From assembly GCF_001423265.1 (NCBI RefSeq), contig NZ_LMND01000012.1:7501-71500 (forward strand): DNA of 64,000 bases, given 5' to 3'. The stretch comes from Methylobacterium sp. Leaf108. Lineage in GTDB: Bacteria; Pseudomonadota; Alphaproteobacteria; Rhizobiales; Beijerinckiaceae. A program made the translations under genes and the position numbers. The notes under the pieces are model-generated. The model worked only from the letters and a program-made list of their open reading frames with translations. It did no database searches and was not told the DNA's origin. Positions 1 to 8,412 of this stretch are shown in pieces; the first letter of the stretch is position 1, and each line of letters begins with the position of its first letter.

Positions 1-293
1 CGGTCCTCGCCGGCTGGATCACCACCGAGGTCGGGCGCCAACCCTTCACGGTCTACGGCCTGCTGCGCACGGCGGATTCCGCCTCTCCGCTCTCGGCGCC
101 CGCGGTCGCGGCCTCGCTCACCGCCTTCGTCGTCATCTACTTCGCGGTGTTCTCCATGGGCGTCCTCTACATCCTGCGCCTGATGGCCAAGCCGCCGATG
201 CCCGGAGAGCACGGCGTCGAGGCCAACGTCCCGACCCGCACCGCCGGCATCACCCCGGCCCCCGCCCACGCTTACCCGCAACCGGCCGAGTGA
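1..293 (+). CDS. cydA: Cytochrome bd ubiquinol oxidase subunit I, C-terminal fragment
   Basis: This is the last ~96 codons of the haem-carrying subunit of the bd-type quinol oxidase, an inner-membrane terminal oxidase that reduces oxygen with electrons from quinol. The visible part contains the family signature GWITTEVGRQPFTVYGLLRT (a little past a transmembrane helix), then one more hydrophobic helix (AASLTAFVVIYFAVFSMGVLYIL) and a short Pro/Ala-rich cytoplasmic tail. The reading frame is open from base 3 and the start lies outside the window. The stop is 10 bases upstream of cydB, so the two are one operon. Whether it is the cyanide-insensitive (short Q-loop) type cannot be seen because the Q-loop is outside the window. 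Confidence 0.93.
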   Translation, partial: VLAGWITTEVGRQPFTVYGLLRTADSASPLSAPAVAASLTAFVVIYFAVFSMGVLYILRLMAKPPMPGEHGVEANVPTRTAGITPAPAHAYPQPAE

Positions 294-303
294 GGACGCC
301 ACC

Positions 304-1311
304 ATGATCGACACCCTCGACCTGACGGTGATCTGGGCCTTCATCATCGCCTTCGCGGTGTTCGCCTACATCGTGATGGACGGCTTCGACCTGGGCATCG
401 GCATCCTGTTCCCGGCCTTCCGGCCGGGGGCGGAGCGCGACACCGCCATGAACTCCGTCGCCCCCGTCTGGGACGGCAACGAGACCTGGCTGGTCCTGGG
501 CGGTGGCGGCCTGTTCGCGGTTTTCCCGCTCGCCTACGCCATCATCATGCCCGCCCTCTACGCGCCGATCATCGCGATGCTGCTGGGGCTGGTGTTCCGC
601 GGCGTCGCCTTCGAGTTCCGCTGGCGCGATCCCGACCACCGGGCGTTCTGGGATATCGCCTTCACCGGCGGCTCGGTGGTGGCGACCCTGTCCCAGGGCA
701 TCGCGCTCGGCGCCCTCCTCCAGGGCATCAAGGTCGAGGGCCGGGCCTATGCCGGCGGCTGGTGGGACTGGCTCTCGCCGTTCACCGTGCTCGTCGGCAT
801 CGGGCTGCTGTTCGGCTACGCACTGCTCGGCGCCACCTGGCTCGTGATGCGGACCGAGGGGCCCTTGCGCGACAGGGCCCGGTCGCTTTCGCTCTGGCTC
901 GGAGGCGCCACCCTGGTCGCGATCGGCGGCGTCAGCGCGGCCACGCCCTTCCTCGAGGGTCAGTATTGGGAACGCTGGTTCTCGATGCCCAACGTCCTCC
1001 TCACCACGCAGGTGCCGCTGCTCGTGGGCGTGGCCGGGTTCCTGTTCTTCCGGACCCTGACACGCGGCGCCGACCGCGCCCCGTTCCTGATCGCCCTCGG
1101 CCTGTTCCTCCTGTCCTTCATCGGCCTGGGCATCAGCATCTTCCCCGACATCGTGCCGGGTCGGGTCACGATCTGGCAGGCGGCCGCCCCCCATGCCAGC
1201 CAGGTCTTCATCCTGGTGGGCGCCGCGGTGCTGATTCCCCTCATCCTCACCTACACCGCGTATTCCTATTGGGTGTTCCGGGGGAAGGTCGATTCCTCGG
1301 GGTACCATTGA
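304..1311 (+). CDS. cydB: Cytochrome bd ubiquinol oxidase subunit II
   Basis: Second integral-membrane subunit of the bd oxidase, 335 residues, the usual length for the family. The N-terminus carries the typical IVMDGFDLGIGILFP motif in the first helix, followed by the WDGNETWLVLGGGGLFAVFP block, and about eight further hydrophobic segments. It starts with ATG ten bases after the cydA stop. Its TGA overlaps the ATG of the next small gene (TGATG), so the three are translationally coupled. Assignment is by family motif; the CioAB-like subtype is plausible given the DUF2474 partner but is an inference. Confidence 0.95.
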   Translation: MIDTLDLTVIWAFIIAFAVFAYIVMDGFDLGIGILFPAFRPGAERDTAMNSVAPVWDGNETWLVLGGGGLFAVFPLAYAIIMPALYAPIIAMLLGLVFRGVAFEFRWRDPDHRAFWDIAFTGGSVVATLSQGIALGALLQGIKVEGRAYAGGWWDWLSPFTVLVGIGLLFGYALLGATWLVMRTEGPLRDRARSLSLWLGGATLVAIGGVSAATPFLEGQYWERWFSMPNVLLTTQVPLLVGVAGFLFFRTLTRGADRAPFLIALGLFLLSFIGLGISIFPDIVPGRVTIWQAAAPHASQVFILVGAAVLIPLILTYTAYSYWVFRGKVDSSGYH

Positions 1312-1442
1312 TGGCAGGGCCATCGGTCGGGCCGGGGCCGCTCTGGCGGCGCCTCGCCTGGTTCGCCGTCATCTGGGCCGCCAGCATCCTCGCCCTCGGT
1401 GTCGTCGGTTTCATCCTCAAGACCTGGCTCAAGGCCGCGTGA
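1311..1442 (+). CDS. DUF2474-type small membrane protein of the bd oxidase operon
   Basis: A 43-residue protein with a basic amphipathic N-terminus (WRRLAWF) and one transmembrane helix (VIWAASILALGVVGFIL) ending in KTWLKAA. Small single-helix proteins of the DUF2474 family follow cydAB/cioAB in many proteobacteria and are thought to be structural micro-subunits of the oxidase, comparable in role to CydX. The ATG shares bases with the cydB stop codon, so translation is coupled. Family assignment rests on size, topology and position; there is no other reading frame of interest here. Confidence 0.8.
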   Translation: MAGPSVGPGPLWRRLAWFAVIWAASILALGVVGFILKTWLKAA

Positions 1443-1451
1443 GAACGTCTC

Positions 1452-2057
1452 GTGCCAGACCGTAAAGTCGCCCTGCCGCTCTCGCCCCTCGTCCAGACCT
1501 TCGTGCTGCATTTCGGCGAGATGGGGTCGCGCTGGGGCATCAACCGCACCGTCGGGCAGATCTACGCCCTGTTGTTCGTCTCGGAGCGCCCGCTGACCGC
1601 CGACGAGATCGTCGACCATCTCGGGCTGTCGCGTTCGAACGTCAGCATGGGCCTCAAGGAACTGCAGGCCTGGAACCTCGTGCGCCTGCAGCACCGCCCC
1701 GGCGACCGTCGCGACCACTTCTCGACCCCAGACGACATCTGGCAGATCGTTCGCACCCTCGCGGAGGAGCGCAAGAAGCGCGAGATCGACCCGACGCTGA
1801 CGATGCTGCGCGAGAACCTGATGCAGGACGCCCAGACCGGCGAGGACGGCTATGCCCAGGACCGTCTGCGGGAGATGCACGACCTGCTGGAACTCCTCAC
1901 GGGATGGTACTCCGATGTCCAGAAACTCGAGACCGAGCGCCTCCTGCAACTCCTGACCCTCGGCTCGAAGGTCCAGAAGGTCCTCGAGGCCAAGGATCGG
2001 GTGATGGGACTGCCCGCGCGCCTGCGGAGATCGAAAGCGCAGGACACCGAAGTCTGA
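1452..2057 (+). CDS. GbsR/MarR-type transcriptional regulator
   Basis: A 201-residue DNA-binding protein that starts with GTG nine bases after the DUF2474 stop. The winged helix-turn-helix lies at about residues 25-90: RPLTADEIVDHLGLSRSNVS followed by a wing (RPGDRRDHF). The N-terminal GINRTVGQIYALLFVS stretch is typical of the GbsR branch of the MarR superfamily. The remaining half is helical and probably mediates dimerisation. Its place at the end of the cyd operon suggests that it controls the oxidase genes or is co-expressed with them; the ligand and operator are unknown. No frameshift or truncation is seen. Confidence 0.85.
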   Translation: MPDRKVALPLSPLVQTFVLHFGEMGSRWGINRTVGQIYALLFVSERPLTADEIVDHLGLSRSNVSMGLKELQAWNLVRLQHRPGDRRDHFSTPDDIWQIVRTLAEERKKREIDPTLTMLRENLMQDAQTGEDGYAQDRLREMHDLLELLTGWYSDVQKLETERLLQLLTLGSKVQKVLEAKDRVMGLPARLRRSKAQDTEV

Positions 2058-2063
2058 CCGGAT

Positions 2064-2090
2064 CCTCGGCCCGTCCGCGACGGGCCGAGG
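2064..2090 (+). terminator. Hairpin terminator after the cyd operon
   Basis: Perfect 11-bp stem (CCTCGGCCCGT / ACGGGCCGAGG) with a 5-base loop, seven bases after the stop of the regulator. No T-run follows, so it is either a Rho-assisted or a weak intrinsic terminator. Confidence 0.6.
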
Positions 2091-2375
2091 CTGTGTGGAC
2101 ACGCGTCTGCGGCCTGGAAAGGCCTGACGGCGATGTGCGCAACCTGGGCGGGCTTTCGACCTCGCGGGCCGTAGACCCTCGACGATTGCGACGAGCCGGC
2201 CGATGGCCTCGGCACCGGGGCATGGACAGTCCAGCCGCATCCCGATCGGGATGTGACGCTTTTGACCATTGATTTGATAAAGGCCCTCCCTCCATAAATA
2301 TTGCGCCGCGATTGATGGCTATGCCTCTTTCTCGAAGGCTCTCCAATTCCCTTTTTATAAATCAGAACCGAATCA
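2091..2375. other. Intergenic region, AT-richer at its right end
   Basis: No supported gene. From about 2265 to 2375 the composition becomes clearly AT-richer than the flanking genes (for example TTTTTATAAATCAG near 2351-2364), which fits a promoter region for the PilZ-like/HD-GYP pair. No specific operator could be recognised. Confidence 0.4.
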
Positions 2376-2666
2376 TTGTTTGAAGATATCGACGCCTCGA
2401 CGAGGCAAAAGCGAGCGCCTCGGAACAAGACGAATTGGATCGTCCTGATCCGGATCCCGAATGGGGCCGAGACGCACAGCATGGCGCAAGACGTCTTCGA
2501 GACGGGCGCCAGCATCGGCATGCCTGCCTACAGCGAACGTCCCGACGGGCTCACAGTGAAGATCATCCGCATGGACGACGTCTGCTCGGTCGACCGGGCC
2601 GGGCGCGCCGCAAGCCTCGCGGACGCCCCATCAATCGCCGGGAACCCGGCCTGGTCGTCGTCGTGA
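2376..2666 (+). CDS. Small PilZ-like protein (degenerate c-di-GMP binding motif)
   Basis: A 96-residue ORF starting at TTG, with no good ribosome-binding site, so the exact start is unsure. Residues 12-16 give an RxxR pattern (KRAPRN) and residues ~40-45 read DVFETGASI, which resembles the PilZ signature D-x-S-x-x-G but with Phe in place of the Ser. The following PDGLTVKIIRMDD looks like the next PilZ beta strands; the C-terminal third does not fit the family and could be frayed. Its stop overlaps the GTG of the HD-GYP gene by four bases (GTGA), which is the best argument that it is translated. Alternative: a non-functional PilZ remnant. Confidence 0.5.
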   Translation: MFEDIDASTRQKRAPRNKTNWIVLIRIPNGAETHSMAQDVFETGASIGMPAYSERPDGLTVKIIRMDDVCSVDRAGRAASLADAPSIAGNPAWSSS

Positions 2667-3739
2667 TTGCGGGCGAGGGCACGGCGCCGCGCGCTCGTGC
2701 GAAGCGCGTCCTCTGGGTCACGGACGATCCGGGCCGCAACGCGGCGCTGATCCTTCAGGTCGCCCCGGCGGTGGACTGCCGGATGCACGATTTGTCCGGC
2801 GATACCGCCCCGGCGGAACCGTGTGCGACGGTGATCTGCGACGTCGCTCATCTCGACGACGGCGCCATGGTCCGCCTGCACGCCTTACGCGAGTCGTCGC
2901 CGATCAAGGGGCCGCTGATCGTCATCCAGGCGCGGGAAAGCCGCCGCACCCGCCTCCAGGCCATCAAGCTTGGCGCGACGCACATCCTGTCGGGCCCCGT
3001 CGACGTGCAGCGCATCCGGTCCGCCCTCGGGGTACAGGAAGATGCACCGCCACGGCCGCTCGCCCCGCATGTCGCCGCACAGGCGGCACGGGTCAGTGCC
3101 TTCTATACCGACGTGTTCGTGGCCGATCGCCCGATCACGCCGACCGTGATCGACAACGGGACGGAGCTGATCGAGCGCGCGATCCGGGAAACCGGCATCC
3201 GGGACTGGATCGGGGCGATACACCGCTTCGACGATGCCACGCATCAACACTGCTTGCTCGTCGCCGGCATCGCGGCGGCGTTCGCCACGCATCTCGGGCT
3301 CGGCGCCCTCGACCGGCACCGCCTGACCAAGGCCGCGCTCGTGCACGATGTCGGCAAGATCCACGTCCCAACCGCGATCCTCAACAAGCCAGGGCGCCTC
3401 GACGACGCCGAGATGGCGGTGATGCGACTCCACCCGGCGCGGGGACATGCCATGCTCGCCGACCAGGGCTTTTCGACCGAGCTGCTGACCGTGGTGCGCT
3501 CGCACCACGAGATGTTGGACGGTTCGGGCTACCCGGATGGGCTGAAGGAGGCGGAGATTCCGGATCTGGTGCGCCTCGTCACGGTCTGCGACATCTACGG
3601 GGCGCTGATCGAACGGCGTTCCTACAAGCCGCCGATGCCGTCGGCGCAGGCCTACGCGATCCTGACGGCAATGGAGGAGCGCCTGGACCCCGTGCTGGTG
3701 CGGGCGTTCGCGCCCATCGCCGACGCCTTCTCCCCCTGA
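2663..3739 (+). CDS. HD-GYP domain c-di-GMP phosphodiesterase with N-terminal receiver-like domain
   Basis: A 358-residue protein. Residues ~10-115 resemble a response-regulator receiver fold (KRVLWVTDDPGRNAALIL, then CDVAHLDD at the position of the phosphoacceptor and a Lys-less final strand), so phosphorylation is doubtful. Residues ~190-350 are an HD-GYP phosphodiesterase: LVHDVGKIHVP supplies the HD pair, SHHEMLDGSGYPDGL supplies the HHExxDGxGYP signature, and VCDIYGAL the downstream Asp. The expected reaction is hydrolysis of cyclic di-GMP in the cytosol. GTG at 2663 was chosen because it overlaps the upstream stop; the open frame extends further left but only over antisense-like sequence. 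Confidence 0.88.
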   Translation: MIAGEGTAPRARAKRVLWVTDDPGRNAALILQVAPAVDCRMHDLSGDTAPAEPCATVICDVAHLDDGAMVRLHALRESSPIKGPLIVIQARESRRTRLQAIKLGATHILSGPVDVQRIRSALGVQEDAPPRPLAPHVAAQAARVSAFYTDVFVADRPITPTVIDNGTELIERAIRETGIRDWIGAIHRFDDATHQHCLLVAGIAAAFATHLGLGALDRHRLTKAALVHDVGKIHVPTAILNKPGRLDDAEMAVMRLHPARGHAMLADQGFSTELLTVVRSHHEMLDGSGYPDGLKEAEIPDLVRLVTVCDIYGALIERRSYKPPMPSAQAYAILTAMEERLDPVLVRAFAPIADAFSP

Positions 3740-4884
3740 CCCCGCGGCTCTCCCCGCTCCCGCCATGAGGCCGGCAGGGTTTTCTCAACGTCCCCTCCGG
3801 CCGCACCAGTAGGACCGCCGTCCGCATCGCGGCGCGCGATGCATGGTCCGTGGCCTCCCGGTTCGCGATCACCACGGAGGCTCCTTCATGTGCGCGGACG
3901 GCTGGGGCGAGGTCGATCCGATGCCCTCGCAGGCCGATTGCGGTCATGCTCGGGCGCCGCGCGGGCTCGATGATGCGGGGCCCGCTTGAAGCGAGCGGAC
4001 CCCCCGTCTGCTTTTCCGGTCCTATCGGATTCGTTGCGACGTCACCCCGATCGCGTCACAGAGAAGAATCTGCGACAGGCCTTCGCGCTTTTGCAAACAT
4101 CGATGCGCGCTCGTGTGAGCCGATGCAGGTCGGCGGTGTCATGACGATCTATAAAAGCGATGCCCCTCAAGGTTTTATCGCCTTTGCACGATGTGCCAGC
4201 GGCTACGCTGATGCCACGGATTTCGATCCCAGGAACTCGATCACGGCGATCGGTTGTCCCTCGCATCGAGTGGCGACCTGCGCCGTCGGGTCGGCAGTGG
4301 AGCGGGTGAGCATATGCAAACGCGAACCCCGGCCTATCGCCGCGGCGGACCGAAGCGTGGCTCGTACAAATGGGTCAGGCCTCGACCCCAACAGCGGCCA
4401 TTGCTTCTGATACTTTCGAATAAAAGACGTTATTTAATATTGCCAATTAAATAAACTGATTATTTAATTTTGTAAGAAACCTAAATGAAGATTTGATAAC
4501 GAATTTTATTAAAACGACCCGCCCTTCAATCTCGAACGCCGAGCCATGTTTCTTTTGCGGAACCTCGACCCGCGTATATGCCTTTCTTTCTGACCAAAGT
4601 TTATAATTCAATCTTGAATCAATATAATTATATTCATATTTATGTTATCCATAAAAATATGGATGTTGATTTTTGCATTCACATAAATATTCTTATATTA
4701 TCAATTAAAAAATAATAGTCCTTTGCATCGATCTTTTACATGTAATAATATTGAATTCAAATTTTGTACTAAGGATAATATAACTACGGCTGCTTACTGA
4801 ATAGACAGACGATTTAATCAATTTTTAACGGTAGACTTGCCATTGTTATAACTGAACCAGATGATTTTCCAGAAGGCCCGACCA
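3740..4884. other. Gene-free region with a strongly AT-rich block
   Basis: No coding frame here has believable codon use or family motifs; frames open at 3850-4410 and 4254-4454 look random. The left part (to ~4400) has ordinary high GC. From about 4405 to 4860 the sequence becomes strongly AT-rich with many runs of A and T (TTATTTAATATTGCC near 4430, TTCATATTTATGTTATCC near 4635). It directly precedes the chemoreceptor gene and must contain its promoter. It may be curved DNA bound by nucleoid proteins, or a remnant of transferred DNA. Confidence 0.5.
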
Positions 4885-6576
4885 ATGAAATTTTTCGGTA
4901 ACCTCAGCCTGCTGACGAAGATCGCCCTTCCCCTGGCGATCACAGCGCTCTTGGCGGCGGGCCTCGTCGCCTATGCCCGATCGGCCCTCGTCACCCTCGC
5001 GGAGCAGACCAACCAGATCGCGCAGGTCCAGGCGGCGCGGCAGGCTCAGATCCTGACCGTCCAGATCGCAGTCACGGAAGCGACGATCCAGAACCGGAAC
5101 ATCCTGATCGAGACGGATTCCGCGAAGCGGCAAGGCTATTACACCCGGCAGCTCGCCTCCATCAAGACGGGCTACGACGCCATGGATCGCCTCGTCCAGC
5201 TCGCGGACACCGAGCAGCGAAAGACGGCGAACCAAACCCTGCGGGCGAGACTGGAATCCTACACCGAGGTTCTCCAACGCTCGACCGCCCTCGGCATGAA
5301 GGGTGACGCCAGCTCCGGAATGCAGCTTGCCCAGGAAGAGGCTGCACCGCGGCGCGCGAAGATTCGGGAGGAAATCGGAGCTCGCACCGCGCTCCTGGAG
5401 CAGGAACTCAAGGTCGCGTCCGGCGACGCGGAGCGCCTCGCGGCCTCGTCGACCACCCTGCTGATGGTATCGGCCGGCCTCGGCCTCTCGGCCGCCCTGG
5501 GGCTCGCCGCCGCCATCGTCGTGCTGGGCGTGTCGCGCCCCATCGGCCGCATGACCACCGCCATGGGCCAGCTCGCCCGGGGCGATCTGGACATTGCCGT
5601 CGAGGGCGTGGAACGGAAGGACGAGATCGGCCTGCTGGCGCGCTCCCTCGCCGTGTTCAAGGACAACGCCGTGACGGCCCGGCGCCTCGCGGCCGAGCAG
5701 GAGGTCGAGAACGCCGGCAAGATGCGCCGCGCCGAGATCCTGGAGGGTCTGACCAAGCGCTTCGAATCCGACATCTCGGTCCTGACCGATGGCCTGGCGG
5801 GTGCGGCCACGGAGATGGAGGCCACCGCTCAGTCGATGTCCGCCACCGCCGAGCAGGCGATCCAGCAGGCGGTATCGGTGGCGGGTGCGGCCGAGCAGAC
5901 CTCCGCCAACGTGCAGACCGTGGCCGCGGCCAGCGAGGAGATGTCGGCCTCGATCCAGGAGATCGTCGGTCAGGTGAGCCAATCCTCGACTTACGCGGAC
6001 CAGGCCGTGGCGGATACGCGCCGGACGGAGGCCACCGTGCAGCGGCTCGCCGTCGTCGCCGACAGCATCACCGACGTGGTCGCCATGATCCAGACCATCG
6101 CGGGCCAAACCAACCTGCTGGCGCTCAACGCCACCATCGAGGCGGCGCGCGCCGGCGAGGCCGGACGGGGATTCGCCGTGGTCGCGACGGAGGTGAAGGA
6201 ACTCGCGGGGCAGACGGCACGGGCCACCGAAGACATCCGCGTGAAGATCGGCGAGATCCAGGGCGCGACGGGCGAGGTGGTGAGCGACATCGCCCGCATC
6301 GGCAAGACCATCGCCGACATGTCCGGCTTCTCGTCCGGCATCGCCGCGGCGATGGAGCAGCAGGGCGCCGCGACCCAGGAGATCGCCCGCAACGTGCAGG
6401 AAGCCGCCCAGGGCACCCAGAACGTGACGAGCAACATCGAGCACGTCCGCATCGGCGCCGGAACCACCAGTGCGGCCGCCACCCAGGTGCTCGGCGCGGC
6501 GCGAGAGCTGTCGCGCTACTCCGAGAGCCTCGGTGAAGAGGTGAAACGCTTCCTGTCAGGCGTGAAGGCGGCCTGA
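4885..6576 (+). CDS. Methyl-accepting chemotaxis protein
   Basis: A 563-residue chemoreceptor. Transmembrane helix 1 is at residues ~10-32, a ~150-residue periplasmic four-helix-bundle-like domain follows, and transmembrane helix 2 is at ~187-212. A HAMP linker ([20 protein letters not shown] onward) comes next, then a long signalling coiled coil. The conserved hairpin tip that contacts CheA/CheW is visible ([20 protein letters not shown]). No C-terminal CheR-docking pentapeptide is present. ATG 4885 was preferred to ATG 4861 because AGAAGG lies eight bases upstream of it. The stop is one base from the stop of the convergent peptidase gene. The ligand is unknown. Confidence 0.93.
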   Translation: MKFFGNLSLLTKIALPLAITALLAAGLVAYARSALVTLAEQTNQIAQVQAARQAQILTVQIAVTEATIQNRNILIETDSAKRQGYYTRQLASIKTGYDAMDRLVQLADTEQRKTANQTLRARLESYTEVLQRSTALGMKGDASSGMQLAQEEAAPRRAKIREEIGARTALLEQELKVASGDAERLAASSTTLLMVSAGLGLSAALGLAAAIVVLGVSRPIGRMTTAMGQLARGDLDIAVEGVERKDEIGLLARSLAVFKDNAVTARRLAAEQEVENAGKMRRAEILEGLTKRFESDISVLTDGLAGAATEMEATAQSMSATAEQAIQQAVSVAGAAEQTSANVQTVAAASEEMSASIQEIVGQVSQSSTYADQAVADTRRTEATVQRLAVVADSITDVVAMIQTIAGQTNLLALNATIEAARAGEAGRGFAVVATEVKELAGQTARATEDIRVKIGEIQGATGEVVSDIARIGKTIADMSGFSSGIAAAMEQQGAATQEIARNVQEAAQGTQNVTSNIEHVRIGAGTTSAAATQVLGAARELSRYSESLGEEVKRFLSGVKAA

Positions 6577-6577
6577 T

Positions 6578-7870
6578 TCACTTTAAAGCGACCGGCTCGG
6601 TCCCGCACCAGCGCGCGATGAACAGAGCCATCGCCGTAGTGACCCGCTGCAGCGACGACAGGCTCACGCGCTCGTCGAAGCCGTGGATGTTCTCGCCGAC
6701 CGGGCCGTAGCAGAGGGCCGGCACCCGGTCGTAGAGGGCATGCACGCGGGCATCGAGATAGCAGGGCATCGTCACGCTCCGCATGGCATCGCCCGTGGCG
6801 GCCCGGTGGGCGTCGGCCAGGACCGCTTCGGCGTCCGACCCTTCGTCGAGGACATAGCCTTGCGCGAAGAAGCCGTCGAAGGTCACCCGCGGCGGCGTGC
6901 GGCATAGGAAAGGATCGGTGGCGGCGACATCGGCGACACACGCCTCGATCGCCCGAGCGGCCGCGTCGGCCGCCATGCCCGGATAGAGGGCGATCCGGCA
7001 CGAGGCGCGGCACCAGGCCGGGACCGACGAGGCCCAGTCGCCCCCCTCGATCCGGCCGAGGTTGAGGTTGATGGGATGGGCGAGCGCCGCGAAATGCGGG
7101 TGCCGGTCCTTCTGTGCGTTCCAGGCCGCCTCGAGACCGCGCAGGGCCGCGATCACGCGGTAGACCGCGTCGATGGCGTTGGCGCCCTCCCCCATCTCGC
7201 GGACATGGACCGGCCGACCCCGGACCTCGACCGTGAACCAGAGGACGCCCACGTTGGCCCGCACCAGCCGCTCGTCCATGGGTTCGGGGATGAGCACCGC
7301 CTCGGCGCGGTAGCCGGCCAGGTGGGTCATCAGGGCGCCGTTGCCGGTGGATTCCTCCTCGACCACCGATTGCAGGATCACCTCCGCGGCCGGCTGGTGG
7401 CCGAGGCGGCGCAGCGCGTCGAGGGCGAACAGGTTGGCGGCGTGGCCCGCCTTCATGTCGGCCGCACCGCGCCCGTAGAGCCAGTCGCCGACGATCGCCG
7501 GCTCGAACGGGGAATGCGTCCAGAGATCGCCCGGCCCGGCCGGGACCACGTCGACATGGGCCTGGAGGATCAAGGACCGGCCTGGCGTTCGGCGCGGGCG
7601 ATGCCGGCCGATCACGATGGGCGCATCCGAATGTTCAGCCGTGACGGGCGCGCCGCCGGGATGGGCGGCGATGGCCACGGGGTCGAGGGCGAGTTCCGCC
7701 ACCTCGTAGCCGCGCCCGGCGAAGGCCCGCGCCGTCCAGGCCTGGACCGCATGCTCGCGTCCCCGGGTCGAGGCGAACCCGACGAGGGCACGGGTGTGCG
7801 CGATCTGCCCGGCGAATCCCTCGGCGACCGCGGCGGCGATGTCGTCGTCGGAGGGAGCGGTTCCTGTCAT
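6578..7870 (-). CDS. M20 family metallopeptidase / ArgE-DapE-type deacylase
   Basis: A 430-residue zinc-dependent amidohydrolase of the M20 family. Metal ligands and catalytic residues are recognisable: LQAHVDVVPAG (His and the catalytic Asp), YGRGAADMKAG (bridging Asp), SVVEEESTGNGA (catalytic Glu pair) and GENIHGFDERV near the C-terminus (last His ligand). The protein lacks a signal peptide and is probably cytosolic. The substrate cannot be deduced; the family covers acetylornithine deacetylase, succinyl-DAP desuccinylase and various N-acyl amino acid hydrolases. ATG 7870 was chosen since AAAGG precedes it; an in-frame ATG at 7909 would add 13 residues. It converges on the chemoreceptor. 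Confidence 0.85.
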   Translation of the reverse strand: MTGTAPSDDDIAAAVAEGFAGQIAHTRALVGFASTRGREHAVQAWTARAFAGRGYEVAELALDPVAIAAHPGGAPVTAEHSDAPIVIGRHRPRRTPGRSLILQAHVDVVPAGPGDLWTHSPFEPAIVGDWLYGRGAADMKAGHAANLFALDALRRLGHQPAAEVILQSVVEEESTGNGALMTHLAGYRAEAVLIPEPMDERLVRANVGVLWFTVEVRGRPVHVREMGEGANAIDAVYRVIAALRGLEAAWNAQKDRHPHFAALAHPINLNLGRIEGGDWASSVPAWCRASCRIALYPGMAADAAARAIEACVADVAATDPFLCRTPPRVTFDGFFAQGYVLDEGSDAEAVLADAHRAATGDAMRSVTMPCYLDARVHALYDRVPALCYGPVGENIHGFDERVSLSSLQRVTTAMALFIARWCGTEPVALK

Positions 7871-8007
7871 CGCAACGCCTTTCGAAGGGGGTTCGATCAC
7901 GGTCCCCATCTGGCGCCGAGCCCGCCATGGCCGACGCGATTGAACAGAACCCGGCCTGCCGCGGTTGGCCCTGCAGAGATCGCTTTCGGATCCTTCGGAG
8001 TCATACC

Positions 8008-8313
8008 ATGCGCAGCACCACTTTCGCCCTCGCCGCCTCGCTCGCCCTCGCCCTCGGCGGCGGTGCCTTCGCCCAGACGCCCGCCGGCGGCGGCAGCGCC
8101 GAGGGTAACCTCAACAACCCCGGCAGCGTGAAGAGCAACGGCGAGAAGGCGATGGAGCGCAGCACCGGATCGGCCACCGGACTGCCCGACACCGCCACCG
8201 GATCGACCCGGACGAACCCGGCGATGGTTCCTCCCGGCGCCGGCCCGGCCGGAACCGGCATGCCCCCGGGCACCGGCGGCACCGCCGGCGGTCCGGGCGG
8301 CATCAACCGCTGA
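8008..8313 (+). CDS. Small exported Gly/Pro/Thr-rich protein
   Basis: A 101-residue protein with a clear Sec signal peptide (MRSTTFALAASLALALGGGAFA, cleavage expected after AFA). The mature part is low-complexity, rich in Gly, Pro, Thr and Asn, without cysteines, and probably disordered in the periplasm. The start at 8008 was chosen for the signal peptide and a CGGAG sequence eight bases upstream. A strong intrinsic terminator follows within 40 bases, so it is a stand-alone transcript. No function can be assigned. Confidence 0.75.
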   Translation: MRSTTFALAASLALALGGGAFAQTPAGGGSAEGNLNNPGSVKSNGEKAMERSTGSATGLPDTATGSTRTNPAMVPPGAGPAGTGMPPGTGGTAGGPGGINR

Positions 8314-8349
8314 AGCCAGCGTTCCTAACGACGCATACACGACAACGGG

Positions 8350-8375
8350 AAGGCCGGGCTCAGCCCGGCCTTTTT
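8350..8375 (+). terminator. Intrinsic terminator
   Basis: AAGGCCGGGCT / AGCCCGGCCTT hairpin with a very short loop followed by five T; it ends the 101-residue exported protein gene. It also separates it from the convergent TolC-family gene. Confidence 0.9.
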
Positions 8376-8412
8376 CACATGAAACGTCGGACCGAGGGTG
8401 GGCCGGGCCTAC

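Noticed and set aside
3850..4410. 186-residue frame in the gene-free region
   Set aside because: No ribosome-binding site, random-looking composition and no motif; extends into the AT-rich block only by chance.
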